Shown one piece after another: positions 19,360 to 29,305 of a DNA stretch of 29,961 nt. The notes beneath the pieces are model-generated. The model searched no databases. It was not told the DNA's origin and saw only the letters and a program-made list of their open reading frames with translations. Origin of the DNA: Penium margaritaceum (Eukaryota; Streptophyta; Zygnematophyceae; Desmidiales; Peniaceae); NCBI GenBank assembly GCA_023375785.1, contig SZWC01023045.1, forward strand, positions 1 through 29,961, written 5' to 3'. How positions within the stretch are numbered: position 1 is the stretch's first letter; each line of letters begins with the position of its first letter. The translations under genes and the position numbers were made by a program.

Positions 19360-19640
19360 GGAGTGGTGCGAACTGGTTGCGGAGTGGTGTGAACTGGTCA
19401 TGGAGTGGTGCCAACTAGCTGCAGAATGGTGCGAACTGGTTTCGGAGAAATGCGAACTGGTTGCGGTGTGTAGCGAACTGCTTGCGGAGTGGTGCGAACT
19501 GGTTGCGGAGTGGTGCGAACTGGTTGCGGAGTGGTGTGAACTGGTCATGGAGTGGTGCCAACTAGCTGCAGAATGGTGCGAACTGGTTTCGGAGAAATGC
19601 GAACTGGTTGCGGTGTGTAGCGAACTGCTTGCGGAGTGGT
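19360..19640 (+). repeat. 147-bp tandem duplication inside the array
   Basis: The marker GAACTGGTCATGGAGTGG occurs at 19391 and 19538, seven monomers apart, with matching flanks that include TTTCGGAGAAATGCGAAC. Boundaries are approximate. Confidence 0.75.
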
Positions 19641-20983
19641 GCGAACGGGTTGCGGACTGGTGCGAACTGGTTGCGGAGTGGTGCGAACGAGTTGCGGAGT
19701 GGTGCCAACTGGCTGCGTAGTGGTGCGAACTGGTTGTGGAGTGGTGCAAACGGGTTGCAGGGTGGTGCGAACTGGCTGTGGACTGGTGTGAACTGGTTGC
19801 CGAGTGTTGCATACTGGTTGCGGAGTGGTGCTAACGGGTTGCAGAGTGGTGCGAACTTGTTGCAGAATGGTGCGAACTGGTAGCAGAGTGGTGCCAACTG
19901 GCTGCGGAGTGGTGCGAACGAGTTGCGGAGTGGTGCGAACTGGTTGCGGAGTGGTGCAAACTGGTTACGGAATGGTGAGAACTGGTTGCAGAGTGGTGCG
20001 AACTAGTTGCCGAGTGGTGCGACCAGGTTGCAGAGTGGTGCGAAATGGTTGCGGAGTGGTGCGAACTGGTTGCGGAGTGTTGAGCAGTAATTGCAGAGTG
20101 GTGCGAACTGGTTGCGGAGTGGTGCGAACCGGTTGCGAGTGGGGTGAACTGGTTGCGGAGTGGTGCAAACTGGTTGCGGAGCTGTGCGAACTGGTTGCGG
20201 AGTGTTACGAACTCGTTGCGGAGTGGTGCGAACTTGTTTCGGAGTGGTGGCAACTGGTTGCGCAGTGGTGCAAACTGGTTGCAGAGTGATGGGAACTGGT
20301 TGCGGAGTGGTGCAAACTGGTTGCAGAGTGGTGCGAACTGGTTGCAGAATGGTGTGAACTGGTTGCAGAGTGGTGCAAACTCGTTGCGGAGTGGTGCAAG
20401 CTGGTTGCAGAGTGGTGCGAACTGGTTGCGGAGAGGTACAAACTGGTTGCGGAGAGGTGCTAACTGGTCGCGGAGTGGTGCGAACTGGTTGCGGAGTGGT
20501 GCGAACTAGTTGCGGAGTGATTTGAACTGGTTGTGGAGTGGTGCGAACTGGTTGCGGAGTGGTGCAAACTGGTTGCGGAGTGGTTTGAGCTGGTTGCGGT
20601 GTGGTGCGAAGTGGTTGCCGAGTGGTCCAAACTGGTTGCGGAGTGGTGCAAACTAGTTGTGGAGTGGTGTGAACTGGTTGCGGAGTGGTGCAAACTGGTT
20701 GCGGAGTAGTGCAAACTGGTTGCAGAGTGGTGCGAACTGGTTGCGGAGTGGTGCCAACCGGTTGCGGAGTGATGCAAACTGGTTGCGGAGTGCTGCGAAC
20801 AAGTTGCGGAGTGTTGCAAACTGGTTGCGGGATGATGCGACCTCGTTGCGGAGTGGTGCGAACTGGTTGCGGAGTGCTGCAAACTGGTTGCGGAGTGGTG
20901 CAAACTGGTTGCAGAGTGGTGCAAACTGGCTGCGGAGTGGTGCGAACTGGTTGTGGAGTGGTGCGAACTGGTTGCGGAGTGGT

Positions 20984-21839
20984 GCGAACTAGTTGCGGAG
21001 TGGTTTGAACTGGTTGTGGAGTGGTGCGAACTGGTTGCGGGGTGGTGCGAACTGGTTGCGGAGTGGTGCGAACTAGTTGCGGAGTGGTTTGAACTGGTTG
21101 TGGAGTGGTGCGAACTGGTTGCGGGGTGGTGCGAACTGGTTGCGGAGTGGTGCGAACTAGTTGCGGAGTGGTTTGAACTGGTTGTGGAGTGGTGCGAACT
21201 GGTTGCGGGGTGGTGCGAACTGGTTGCGGAGTGGTGCGAACTAGTTGCGGAGTGGTTTGAACTGGTTGTGGAGTGGTGCGAACTGGTTGCGGGGTGGTGC
21301 GAACTGGTTGCGGAGTGGTGCGAACTAGTTGCGGAGTGGTTTGAACTGGTTGTGGAGTGGTGCGAACTGGTTGCGGGGTGGTGCGAACTGGTTGCGGAGT
21401 GGTGCGAACTAGTTGCGGAGTGGTTTGAACTGGTTGTGGAGTGGTGCGAACTGGTTGCGGGGTGGTGCGAACTGGTTGCGGAGTGGTGCGAACTAGTTGC
21501 GGAGTGGTTTGAACTGGTTGTGGAGTGGTGCGAACTGGTTGCGGGGTGGTGCGAACTGGTTGCGGAGTGGTGCGAACTAGTTGCGGAGTGGTTTGAACTG
21601 GTTGTGGAGTGGTGCGAACTGGTTGCGGGGTGGTGCGAACTGGTTGCGGAGTGGTGCGAACTAGTTGCGGAGTGGTTTGAACTGGTTGTGGAGTGGTGCG
21701 AACTGGTTGCGGGGTGGTGCGAACTGGTTGCGGAGTGGTGCGAACTAGTTGCGGAGTGGTTTGAACTGGTTGTGGAGTGGTGCGAACTGGTTGCGGGGTG
21801 GTGCGAACTGGTTGCGGAGTGGTGCGAACTAGTTGCAGA
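20984..21839 (+). repeat. Higher-order block E: 84-bp unit, 10 copies
   Basis: Unit starts (GCGAACTAGTTGCGGAG) recur every 84 bp from 20984 to 21824. Each unit has four monomers, including TTTGAACTGGTTGTGGAG and a GGGGTGG variant. The CTAG variant puts an in-frame TAG in some frames, so only some frames stay open here. Confidence 0.95.
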
Positions 21840-22170
21840 GTGGTGCGAACTGGTTGCGGAGTGGTGCAAACTGGTCGTAGAGTGGTGCGAACTGGTTGCT
21901 GAGTGGTGCAAACTGGTTACGGAGTGGTGCGAACTGGTTGCGGAGTGGTGCAAACTGCTTGCGGAGTGGTGCGAACTGGTCGCGAAGTGGTGGGAACTGG
22001 TTGCGTAGTGGTGCAAACTGGATGGGGAGAGGTGGGAACTGGCTGCAGAGTGATGCGAACTGGTTACGGACTGGTGGGAACTGGTTGAGGAGTGGTGCGA
22101 ACTGGTTGTAGAGTGCAGCGCACTGGTTGCGGAATGGTGCGAACTGGTTGCGAAGTGGTGGGAACTGGTT

Positions 22171-23806
22171 GCGTAGTGGTGCAAACTGGATGGGGAGAGG
22201 TGGGAACTGGCTGCAGAGTGATGCGAACTGGTTACAGACTGGTGGGAACTGGTTGAGGAGTGGTGCGAACTGGTTGTAGAGTGCAGCCCACTGGTTGCGG
22301 AATGGTGCGAACTTGTTGAGGAGTGTTGAGAACTGGTTGCGGAGTGCTGCGAACTGGCTGCGGAGTGGTGCAAACAGGTTGCGGAGTGGTGCAAACTGGT
22401 TGCGGAGTGGTGCCACCTGGTTGCAGAGTGGTTCGAACTGGTTGCGGATTAGTGCGAACTGGTTGCAGAGTGGTGCCAGCTGGCTGCAGAGTGCTGCGAA
22501 CGTGTTGCGATGTGTTGCAAACTGGTTTTGGAGTGGTGCGAACTGGTTGCGGAGTAATGCGAACTGGGTACGAAGCGGTACGAACTGGTTGCCGATGGTG
22601 CAAACTGGTTGTGGAGTGGTGCGAACTGGTTGCGGAGAGGTGCGAACTGCTTGCGTAGCGGTGCGAACTGGTTGTGAAGCGGTGCGTACTGGTTGCAAAG
22701 TGGTGCGAACTGTGTGCATAGTTGTGTGAACTGGTTGCAGAGTACTGCGAACTGGTTGCGGGGTGGTGCAAATTGGTTGCGAAGTGGTGCGACCTGGTTG
22801 TGGAGTGGTGCGAACTGGTTGTGGAGTGGTGCGAACTGGTTGTGGGGTGGTGCGAACTGGTTGCGAAGTGGTGCGAACAGGTTGCCGATTGGTGCGAACT
22901 GGATGCGGAGTGGTGCGAACTGGTTGCACAGTGGTGCCAACTAGCTGCGGAGTGGTGCGAACTGGTTGCAGATGGGTGCGAACTGGTTGCGTAGTGGTGC
23001 AAACTGGATGGGGAGAGGTGGGAACTGGCTGCAGAGTGATGCGAACTGGTTACGGACTGGTGGGAACTGGTTGAGGAGTGGTGCGAACTGGTTGTAGAGT
23101 GCAGCGCACTGGTTGCGGAATGGTGCGAACTGGTTGCGGAGTGTTGAGAACTGGTTGCGGAGTGCTGCGAACTGGCTGCGGAGTGGTGCAAACAGGTTGC
23201 GGAGTGGTGCAAACTGGTTGCGGAGTGGTGCCACCTGGTTGCAGAGTGGTTCGAACTGGTTGCGGATTAGTGTGAACTGGTTGCAGAGTGGTGCCAGCTG
23301 GCTGCAGAGTGGTGCGAACGTGTTGCGATGTGTTGCAAACTGGTTTTGGAGTGGTGCGAACTGGTTGCGGAGTAATGCGAACTGGGTACGAAGCGGTACG
23401 AACTGGTTGCCGATGGTGCAAACTGGTTGTGGAGTGGTGCGAACTGGTTGCGGAGAGGTGCGAGCTGCTTGCGTAGCGGTGCGAACTGGTTGTGAAGCGG
23501 TGCGTACTGGTTGCAAAGTGGTGCGAACTGTGTGCATAGTTGTGTGAACTGGTTGCAGAGTACTGCGAACTGGTTGCGGGGTGGTGCGAATTGGTTGCGG
23601 AGTGGTGCGACCTGGTTGTGGAGTGGTGCGAACTGGTTGTAAAGTGGTGCGAACTGGTTGTGGGGTGGTGCGAACTGGTTGCGAAGTGGTGCGAACAGGT
23701 TGCCGATTGGTGCGAACTGGATGCGGAGTGGTGCGAACTGGTTGCACAGTGGTGCCAACTAGCTGCGGAGTGGTGCGAACTGGTTGCAGATGGGTGCGAA
23801 CTGGTT
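22171..23806 (+). repeat. 818-bp tandem segmental duplication
   Basis: 22171-22988 is repeated at 22989-23806 with a few substitutions. Markers GCGTAGTGGTGCAAACTGG (22171, 22989) and TGTGTGCATAGTTGTGTG (22711, 23529) are both 818 bp apart. A partial further copy begins near 22003. The period is one base short of 39 monomers, so it contains an indel relative to the 21-bp register. Confidence 0.9.
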
Positions 23807-23837
23807 GCGGAGTGGGGCCAACTGGTTGCGGAGTGGT

Positions 23838-25853
23838 GCAAACTGGTTGCGGAATGGTGCGAACTGGTTGCGGAGTGGTGCGAACGGGTTGCGGAGTGGT
23901 CCGAACTGGTTGCGGAGTGGTGCAAACTGGTTGCGGAATGGTGCGAACTGGTTGCGGAGTGGTGCGAACGGGTTGCGGAGTGGTCCGAACTGGTTGCGGA
24001 GTGGTGCAAACTGGTTGCGGAATGGTGCGAACTGGTTGCGGAGTGGTGCGAACGGGTTGCGGAGTGGTCCGAACTGGTTGCGGAGTGGTGCAAACTGGTT
24101 GCGGAATGGTGCGAACTGGTTGCGGAGTGGTGCGAACGGGTTGCGGAGTGGTCCGAACTGGTTGCGGAGTGGTGCAAACTGGTTGCGGAATGGTGCGAAC
24201 TGGTTGCGGAGTGGTGCGAACGGGTTGCGGAGTGGTCCGAACTGGTTGCGGAGTGGTGCAAACTGGTTGCGGAATGGTGCGAACTGGTTGCGGAGTGGTG
24301 CGAACGGGTTGCGGAGTGGTCCGAACTGGTTGCGGAGTGGTGCAAACTGGTTGCGGAATGGTGCGAACTGGTTGCGGAGTGGTGCGAACGGGTTGCGGAG
24401 TGGTCCGAACTGGTTGCGGAGTGGTGCAAACTGGTTGCGGAATGGTGCGAACTGGTTGCGGAGTGGTGCGAACGGGTTGCGGAGTGGTCCGAACTGGTTG
24501 CGGAGTGGTGCAAACTGGTTGCGGAATGGTGCGAACTGGTTGCGGAGTGGTGCGAACGGGTTGCGGAGTGGTCCGAACTGGTTGCGGAGTGGTGCAAACT
24601 GGTTGCGGAATGGTGCGAACTGGTTGCGGAGTGGTGCGAACGGGTTGCGGAGTGGTCCGAACTGGTTGCGGAGTGGTGCAAACTGGTTGCGGAATGGTGC
24701 GAACTGGTTGCGGAGTGGTGCGAACGGGTTGCGGAGTGGTCCGAACTGGTTGCGGAGTGGTGCAAACTGGTTGCGGAATGGTGCGAACTGGTTGCGGAGT
24801 GGTGCGAACGGGTTGCGGAGTGGTCCGAACTGGTTGCGGAGTGGTGCAAACTGGTTGCGGAATGGTGCGAACTGGTTGCGGAGTGGTGCGAACGGGTTGC
24901 GGAGTGGTCCGAACTGGTTGCGGAGTGGTGCAAACTGGTTGCGGAATGGTGCGAACTGGTTGCGGAGTGGTGCGAACGGGTTGCGGAGTGGTCCGAACTG
25001 GTTGCGGAGTGGTGCAAACTGGTTGCGGAATGGTGCGAACTGGTTGCGGAGTGGTGCGAACGGGTTGCGGAGTGGTCCGAACTGGTTGCGGAGTGGTGCA
25101 AACTGGTTGCGGAATGGTGCGAACTGGTTGCGGAGTGGTGCGAACGGGTTGCGGAGTGGTCCGAACTGGTTGCGGAGTGGTGCAAACTGGTTGCGGAATG
25201 GTGCGAACTGGTTGCGGAGTGGTGCGAACGGGTTGCGGAGTGGTCCGAACTGGTTGCGGAGTGGTGCAAACTGGTTGCGGAATGGTGCGAACTGGTTGCG
25301 GAGTGGTGCGAACGGGTTGCGGAGTGGTCCGAACTGGTTGCGGAGTGGTGCAAACTGGTTGCGGAATGGTGCGAACTGGTTGCGGAGTGGTGCGAACGGG
25401 TTGCGGAGTGGTCCGAACTGGTTGCGGAGTGGTGCAAACTGGTTGCGGAATGGTGCGAACTGGTTGCGGAGTGGTGCGAACGGGTTGCGGAGTGGTCCGA
25501 ACTGGTTGCGGAGTGGTGCAAACTGGTTGCGGAATGGTGCGAACTGGTTGCGGAGTGGTGCGAACGGGTTGCGGAGTGGTCCGAACTGGTTGCGGAGTGG
25601 TGCAAACTGGTTGCGGAATGGTGCGAACTGGTTGCGGAGTGGTGCGAACGGGTTGCGGAGTGGTCCGAACTGGTTGCGGAGTGGTGCAAACTGGTTGCGG
25701 AATGGTGCGAACTGGTTGCGGAGTGGTGCGAACGGGTTGCGGAGTGGTCCGAACTGGTTGCGGAGTGGTGCAAACTGGTTGCGGAATGGTGCGAACTGGT
25801 TGCGGAGTGGTGCGAACGGGTTGCGGAGTGGTCCGAACTGGTTGCGGAGTGGT
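23838..25853 (+). repeat. Higher-order block G: 84-bp unit, 24 copies
   Basis: 24 copies of a four-monomer unit whose distinguishing monomers begin GCAAAC (with GCGGAATGG), GCGAAC, GCGAACGGG and CCGAAC. GCGAACGGG recurs every 84 bp from 23880 to 25812. No variants between units were noticed over 2,016 bp. This is the longest homogeneous block and sits in several spurious long ORFs on both strands. Confidence 0.95.
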
Positions 25854-26360
25854 GCGAACTGGTTGCGGAGTGGTGCAAAGTGGTTGCGGGATAGTGCGAA
25901 CTGGTTGCGGAGTGGTGAGAACTGGTTGCGGAGTGGTGCGAACTGGTTGCGGAGTGGTGCACACTGGTTGCGTAGTGGTGCGAACTGGTTGCGGAGTGGT
26001 GCGGACTGGTTGCAGAGCGGTGCGAACTGGTTGCATAGTGGTGCAAACTGGTTGCGGAGTGGTGTGAACTTGTTGCGGAATGGTGCGAGCTGGTTGCGGA
26101 GTGGTGTGAACTGGTTGCGGAGTGGTGCAATCTGGTTGCGGAGTGGTGGGAACTGGTTGCGGAGTGGTGCAAACTGGTTGCGGAATGGTGCGAACTGGTT
26201 GCGGAGTGGTGCGAACTGGTTGCAGAGTGGTGCGAACTGGTCGGGGAATGGTGCGAACTGGTTGTGGAGTTGTGCAAACAGGTTGCGGAGTGGTGCGAAC
26301 TGGTTGCCGAGTGGTGCGTACTGGTTGCGGAGTGATGCTAACGGGTTGCGGAGTGGTGCG

Positions 26361-27073
26361 AACTAGTTGCAAAGTGGTGCGAACTGGTTGCGGGATGGTG
26401 CGAACTGGTTGGAAAGTGGTGCGAACTGGATGCAGAGTGGTGCGAACTGGTCGGGGAATAGTGCGAACTGGTTGTGGAGTTGTGCAAACTGGTTGCGGAG
26501 TGGTGGGAACTGGTTGCGGAATGATGTCAAATGGTTGCGGAGTGGTGCGAACGGGTTGCGGAGTGGTGCGAACTAGTTGCAAAGTGGTGCGAACTGGTTG
26601 CGGGATGGTGCGAACTGGTTGGAAAGTGGTGCGAACTGGATGCAGAGTGGTGCGAACTGGTCGGGGAATAGTGCGAACTGGTTGTGGAGTTGTGCAAACT
26701 GGTTGCGGAGTGGTGGGAACTGGTTGCGGAATGATGTCAAATGGTTGCGGAGTGGTGCGAACGGGTTGCGGAGTGGTGCGAACTAGTTGCAAAGTGGTGC
26801 GAACTGGTTGCGGGATGGTGCGAACTGGTTGGAAAGTGGTGCGAACTGGATGCAGAGTGGTGCGAACTGGTCGGGGAATAGTGCGAACTGGTTGTGGAGT
26901 TGTGCAAACTGGTTGCGGAGTGGTGGGAACTGGTTGCGGAATGATGTCAAATGGTTGCGGAGTGGTGCGAACGGGTTGCGGAGTGGTGCGAACTAGTTGC
27001 AAAGTGGTGCGAACTGGTTGCGGGATGGTGCGAACTGGTTGGAAAGTGGTGCGAACTGGATGCAGAGTGGTGC
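26361..27073 (+). repeat. Higher-order block H: 210-bp unit, 3 copies plus a partial
   Basis: Units start at AACTAGTTGCAAAGTGG (26361, 26571, 26781 and the partial at 26991). Each has ten monomers and carries GGTCGGGGAATAGTGCG and GGAATGATGTCAAATGG. A diverged version precedes it from about 26155. Confidence 0.93.
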
Positions 27074-27819
27074 AAACTGGTTGTGGAGTGGTGCGAACTG
27101 GTTACGGAGTGGTGCGAACTGGTTGCAGAGTGGTGCGAAGGGTTTGCGGAGTGGTGCAAACTGGTTGCTGAGTGGTGCGAAGTGGTTGCGGAGTGCTGCC
27201 AACTGGCTGCGGAGTGGTGCGAATTGGTCGCGAAGTCGTGCGAACTGGTTGCGGATTGGTGCGAATTTGTTGCAGAATGGTGAGAACTGGTTCTAGAGTG
27301 GTGCAAACTGGCTGCGAAGTGGTGCGAACTGGTTGCGGAGTGGTGCGAACTGGTTGCCGAGTGGTGCGAACTGGTTGCAGAGCTATGCGAACTGGTTGCA
27401 TAGCGGTGCGACCTAGTTGCGGAGTGGTGCGAACTGGTTGCGGAGTGGTGCGAACTGGTTGTGGAAATGTACGAACTGGTTGCGGAGTGTTGCGAATTGG
27501 TTGCAGAGTGGTGCGAACTGGCTGCGAAGTGGTGCGAACTGGTTGCGGAGTGGTGCAAACTGTTTGCGGAGTGTTATGAACTGGTGGCAGATTGGTGAAA
27601 ACTGGTTGCGGAGTGGTGTGAACTGGTTGCGGAGTGGTGCAAACTGGTTCCGGAGTGATGTAAACTGGTTGCAGATTGGTGCAAACTGGTTGGGGAGTGG
27701 TGCGAATTGGTTGCGGAGTGGTGCGAACAGGTTGCGGAAGTGTGCAAATTGGTAACAGAGTGGTGAGAACTGGATGCGGAGTGGTTCGAACTGCTTGTGG
27801 AGTGGTACGAACTTGTTGC

Positions 27820-27945
27820 AGAGTGGTGCGAACTGGTTGCGGAGTGGTGCGAACTGGTTGTGGAGTGGTGGGAACTGGTTGCAGAGTGGTGCGAACTGGT
27901 TGCGGAGTGGTGCGAACTGGTTGTGGAGTGGTGGGAACTGGTTGC
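27820..27945 (+). repeat. 63-bp tandem duplication inside the array
   Basis: A three-monomer unit (GCAGAG, GCGGAG and GTGGAG variants, the last with GTGGTGGGAAC) occurs twice, with markers at 27858 and 27921. Confidence 0.8.
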
Positions 27946-28854
27946 AGAGTGGTGCAAAGTGGTTGCGGAGTGGTGCGAACACGTTGCGGAGTGGTGCACA
28001 TTTGTTGTGGAGTGGTGCAAAAGGGTTGCGGACTGGTGCAAGCTGGTTGTGGAGTGGTGCTAAGTGGTTGCGGAGTGGTGAGAACAGGTTGTGGAGTGGT
28101 GCAAACTGGTTGCAAAATAGTGCAAACTTGATGCGGAGTGGTGCGAACTTGTTGCGGAGTGGTGCGAAGAGGTTGTGGAGTGGTGCAAATTGGTAACATA
28201 GTGGTGCGAACTGGTTGCGGAGTGGTGCGAAGTCGTTGCGGATTGGTGCGAACTGGTTGCGGAGTGGTGCGAAGTGGTTGCGGAGTGGTGCGAACTGGTT
28301 GCGGGATGGTGCAAACTGGTTGCAGAAAAGGTACGAAATGGTTGTGGAGTGGTGCGAACTGGTTCAGAATGATGCGAACTGGTTGTGGAGTGGTGCGAAC
28401 TGGTTGTGGAGTGGTGCAAATTGGTTGCGGAGGGCTGCGAACTGGTTGCGGAGTGGTGCGAACAGGTTGCAGAGTGGTCTAAACTGGTTGCGGAGTGTTG
28501 CAAACTGGTTGCGGAGTGGTGCGAACTGCTTGCGGAGTGGTGCGAACAGGTTGCGAAGTGTTGCGAACTGGTTACGGAGTGGTGCGTACAAGATGCGGAG
28601 CGGTGCGAACTGGTTGCGGAGTGGTGGGCACTGGTTGGGGAGTGGTGCGAACTGGCTAAGAAAGTGGTGCAAACTGGTTGCGAAGAGGTACGAACTGGTT
28701 GCAGAGTGGTGTAAACTGGTTGCGTAGTGGTGCAAAGTGGTTGCGGAGTGCTGCAAACTTGTTGCGGAGTGGTGCAAACTGGTTGCAGAGTGGTGCAAAC
28801 CGGTTGCGGAGTGGTGTGAACTGTTGAAGATTTGCCCCTCTGCATGCCCAAGTG

Positions 28855-28872
28855 CGGCGCCGGGAGGCGCCG
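28855..28872. other. GC-rich 7-bp perfect hairpin at the array edge
   Basis: CGGCGCC, loop GGGA, GGCGCCG lies about 24 bp beyond the last repeat monomer and about 29 bp before the N at 28901. Function unknown. Confidence 0.7.
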
Positions 28873-28900
28873 ACGAGCCGCCAGAGAGAGGAAAAATCCT

Positions 28901-28901
28901 N
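28901..28901. other. Single-N join beyond the array
   Basis: One N as at the other joins, but here I find no duplicated sequence on its two sides. It may be a contig join, so linkage of 28902-29961 to the array is less certain. Confidence 0.7.
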
Positions 28902-28976
28902 GACGGATCTGGCGTCTCGAGGATTGCTCGGATCCTAAAATGGAGGATTGTCTCTGAAAGTTGACAAGTTGCTGAA

Positions 28977-29176
28977 TCCGGTGGAAGTTGTTTCACCGGA
29001 ATCGGACCAGTAACGGGGGAGATATGGACTTCCAAAGTTGGGGTGTGCGCGGCGGTTCTGGGAGCCGGCCGAGGTTCGACTTCCGGTGAATGATTGACCG
29101 GAGCGAGTAACAAAATGCCATCTGGGGATTTTGCTCTGGAAGGACTGCCGAGGCGTCCGGTGGATGATCCGCCGGA
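28977..29176. repeat. Three spaced TCCGG...CCGGA inverted repeats
   Basis: 28977-29000 is TCCGGTG ... CACCGGA with a 10-nt loop. 29082-29102 is TCCGGT ... ACCGGA. 29156-29176 is TCCGG ... CCGGA. Two of them share a TGAATGATT/TGGATGATC-like centre. They look like one short motif repeated about every 75-105 bp. Confidence 0.6.
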
Positions 29177-29187
29177 TTTCAGGAGTG

Positions 29188-29305
29188 CAGTTTGTTACTG
29201 AGGGACTTAGCCAAAATCCTGGCTCGGAGTCCGAAACTCAGTAGTACAGTTTGTTACTCGGGGACTTAGTCAAAATTCCGACTGAAGGTCCGCGAACAGG
29301 TTTCG
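29188..29305 (+). repeat. 59-bp direct repeat, two copies
   Basis: CAGTTTGTTACT, then GGGACTTAG and CAAAAT, recurs at 29188 and 29247. The two copies have diverged at several positions. The word CGAGTAACAAA at 29104-29114 is the reverse complement of TTTGTTACTCG in the second copy. Confidence 0.75.

Larger units (their letters stand above)
9490..28831 (+). repeat. Giant 21-bp minisatellite array, about 19.3 kb
   Basis: The whole interval is tandem copies of a 21-bp unit, TTGCGGAGTGGTGCGAAC followed by TGG, roughly 900 copies with point variants. The plus-strand unit has 10 G, 3 C, 3 A and 5 T, a strong G-over-C skew, and two CpG sites. No frame of the unit contains a stop and 21 is a multiple of three, so all six frames stay open for long distances. 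Typical translations are LRSGANW, VAEWCEL and GCGVVRT on plus, and SSHHSAT, VRTTPQP and FAPLRNQ on minus. These are artefacts of the repeat and are not annotated as genes. Within the array are several higher-order blocks, listed separately, separated by diverged monomers. Confidence 0.98.

Noticed and set aside
9490..28831. CRISPR-like array
   Set aside because: Repeats are contiguous with no unique spacers, the unit varies gradually, and the surroundings are eukaryotic retroelement sequence.
9490..28831. Telomeric repeat
   Set aside because: The 21-bp unit does not match any short G-rich telomere repeat, and non-repeat sequence follows on both sides.
9391..28851. Very long ORFs on both strands across the array (up to about 1,350 codons, with SSHHSAT, VRTTPQP, LRSGANW and VAEWCEL repeats)
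   Set aside because: They follow from a 21-bp stop-free repeat read in six frames. Both strands and all frames are equally open, and frame changes at register shifts are not avoided.
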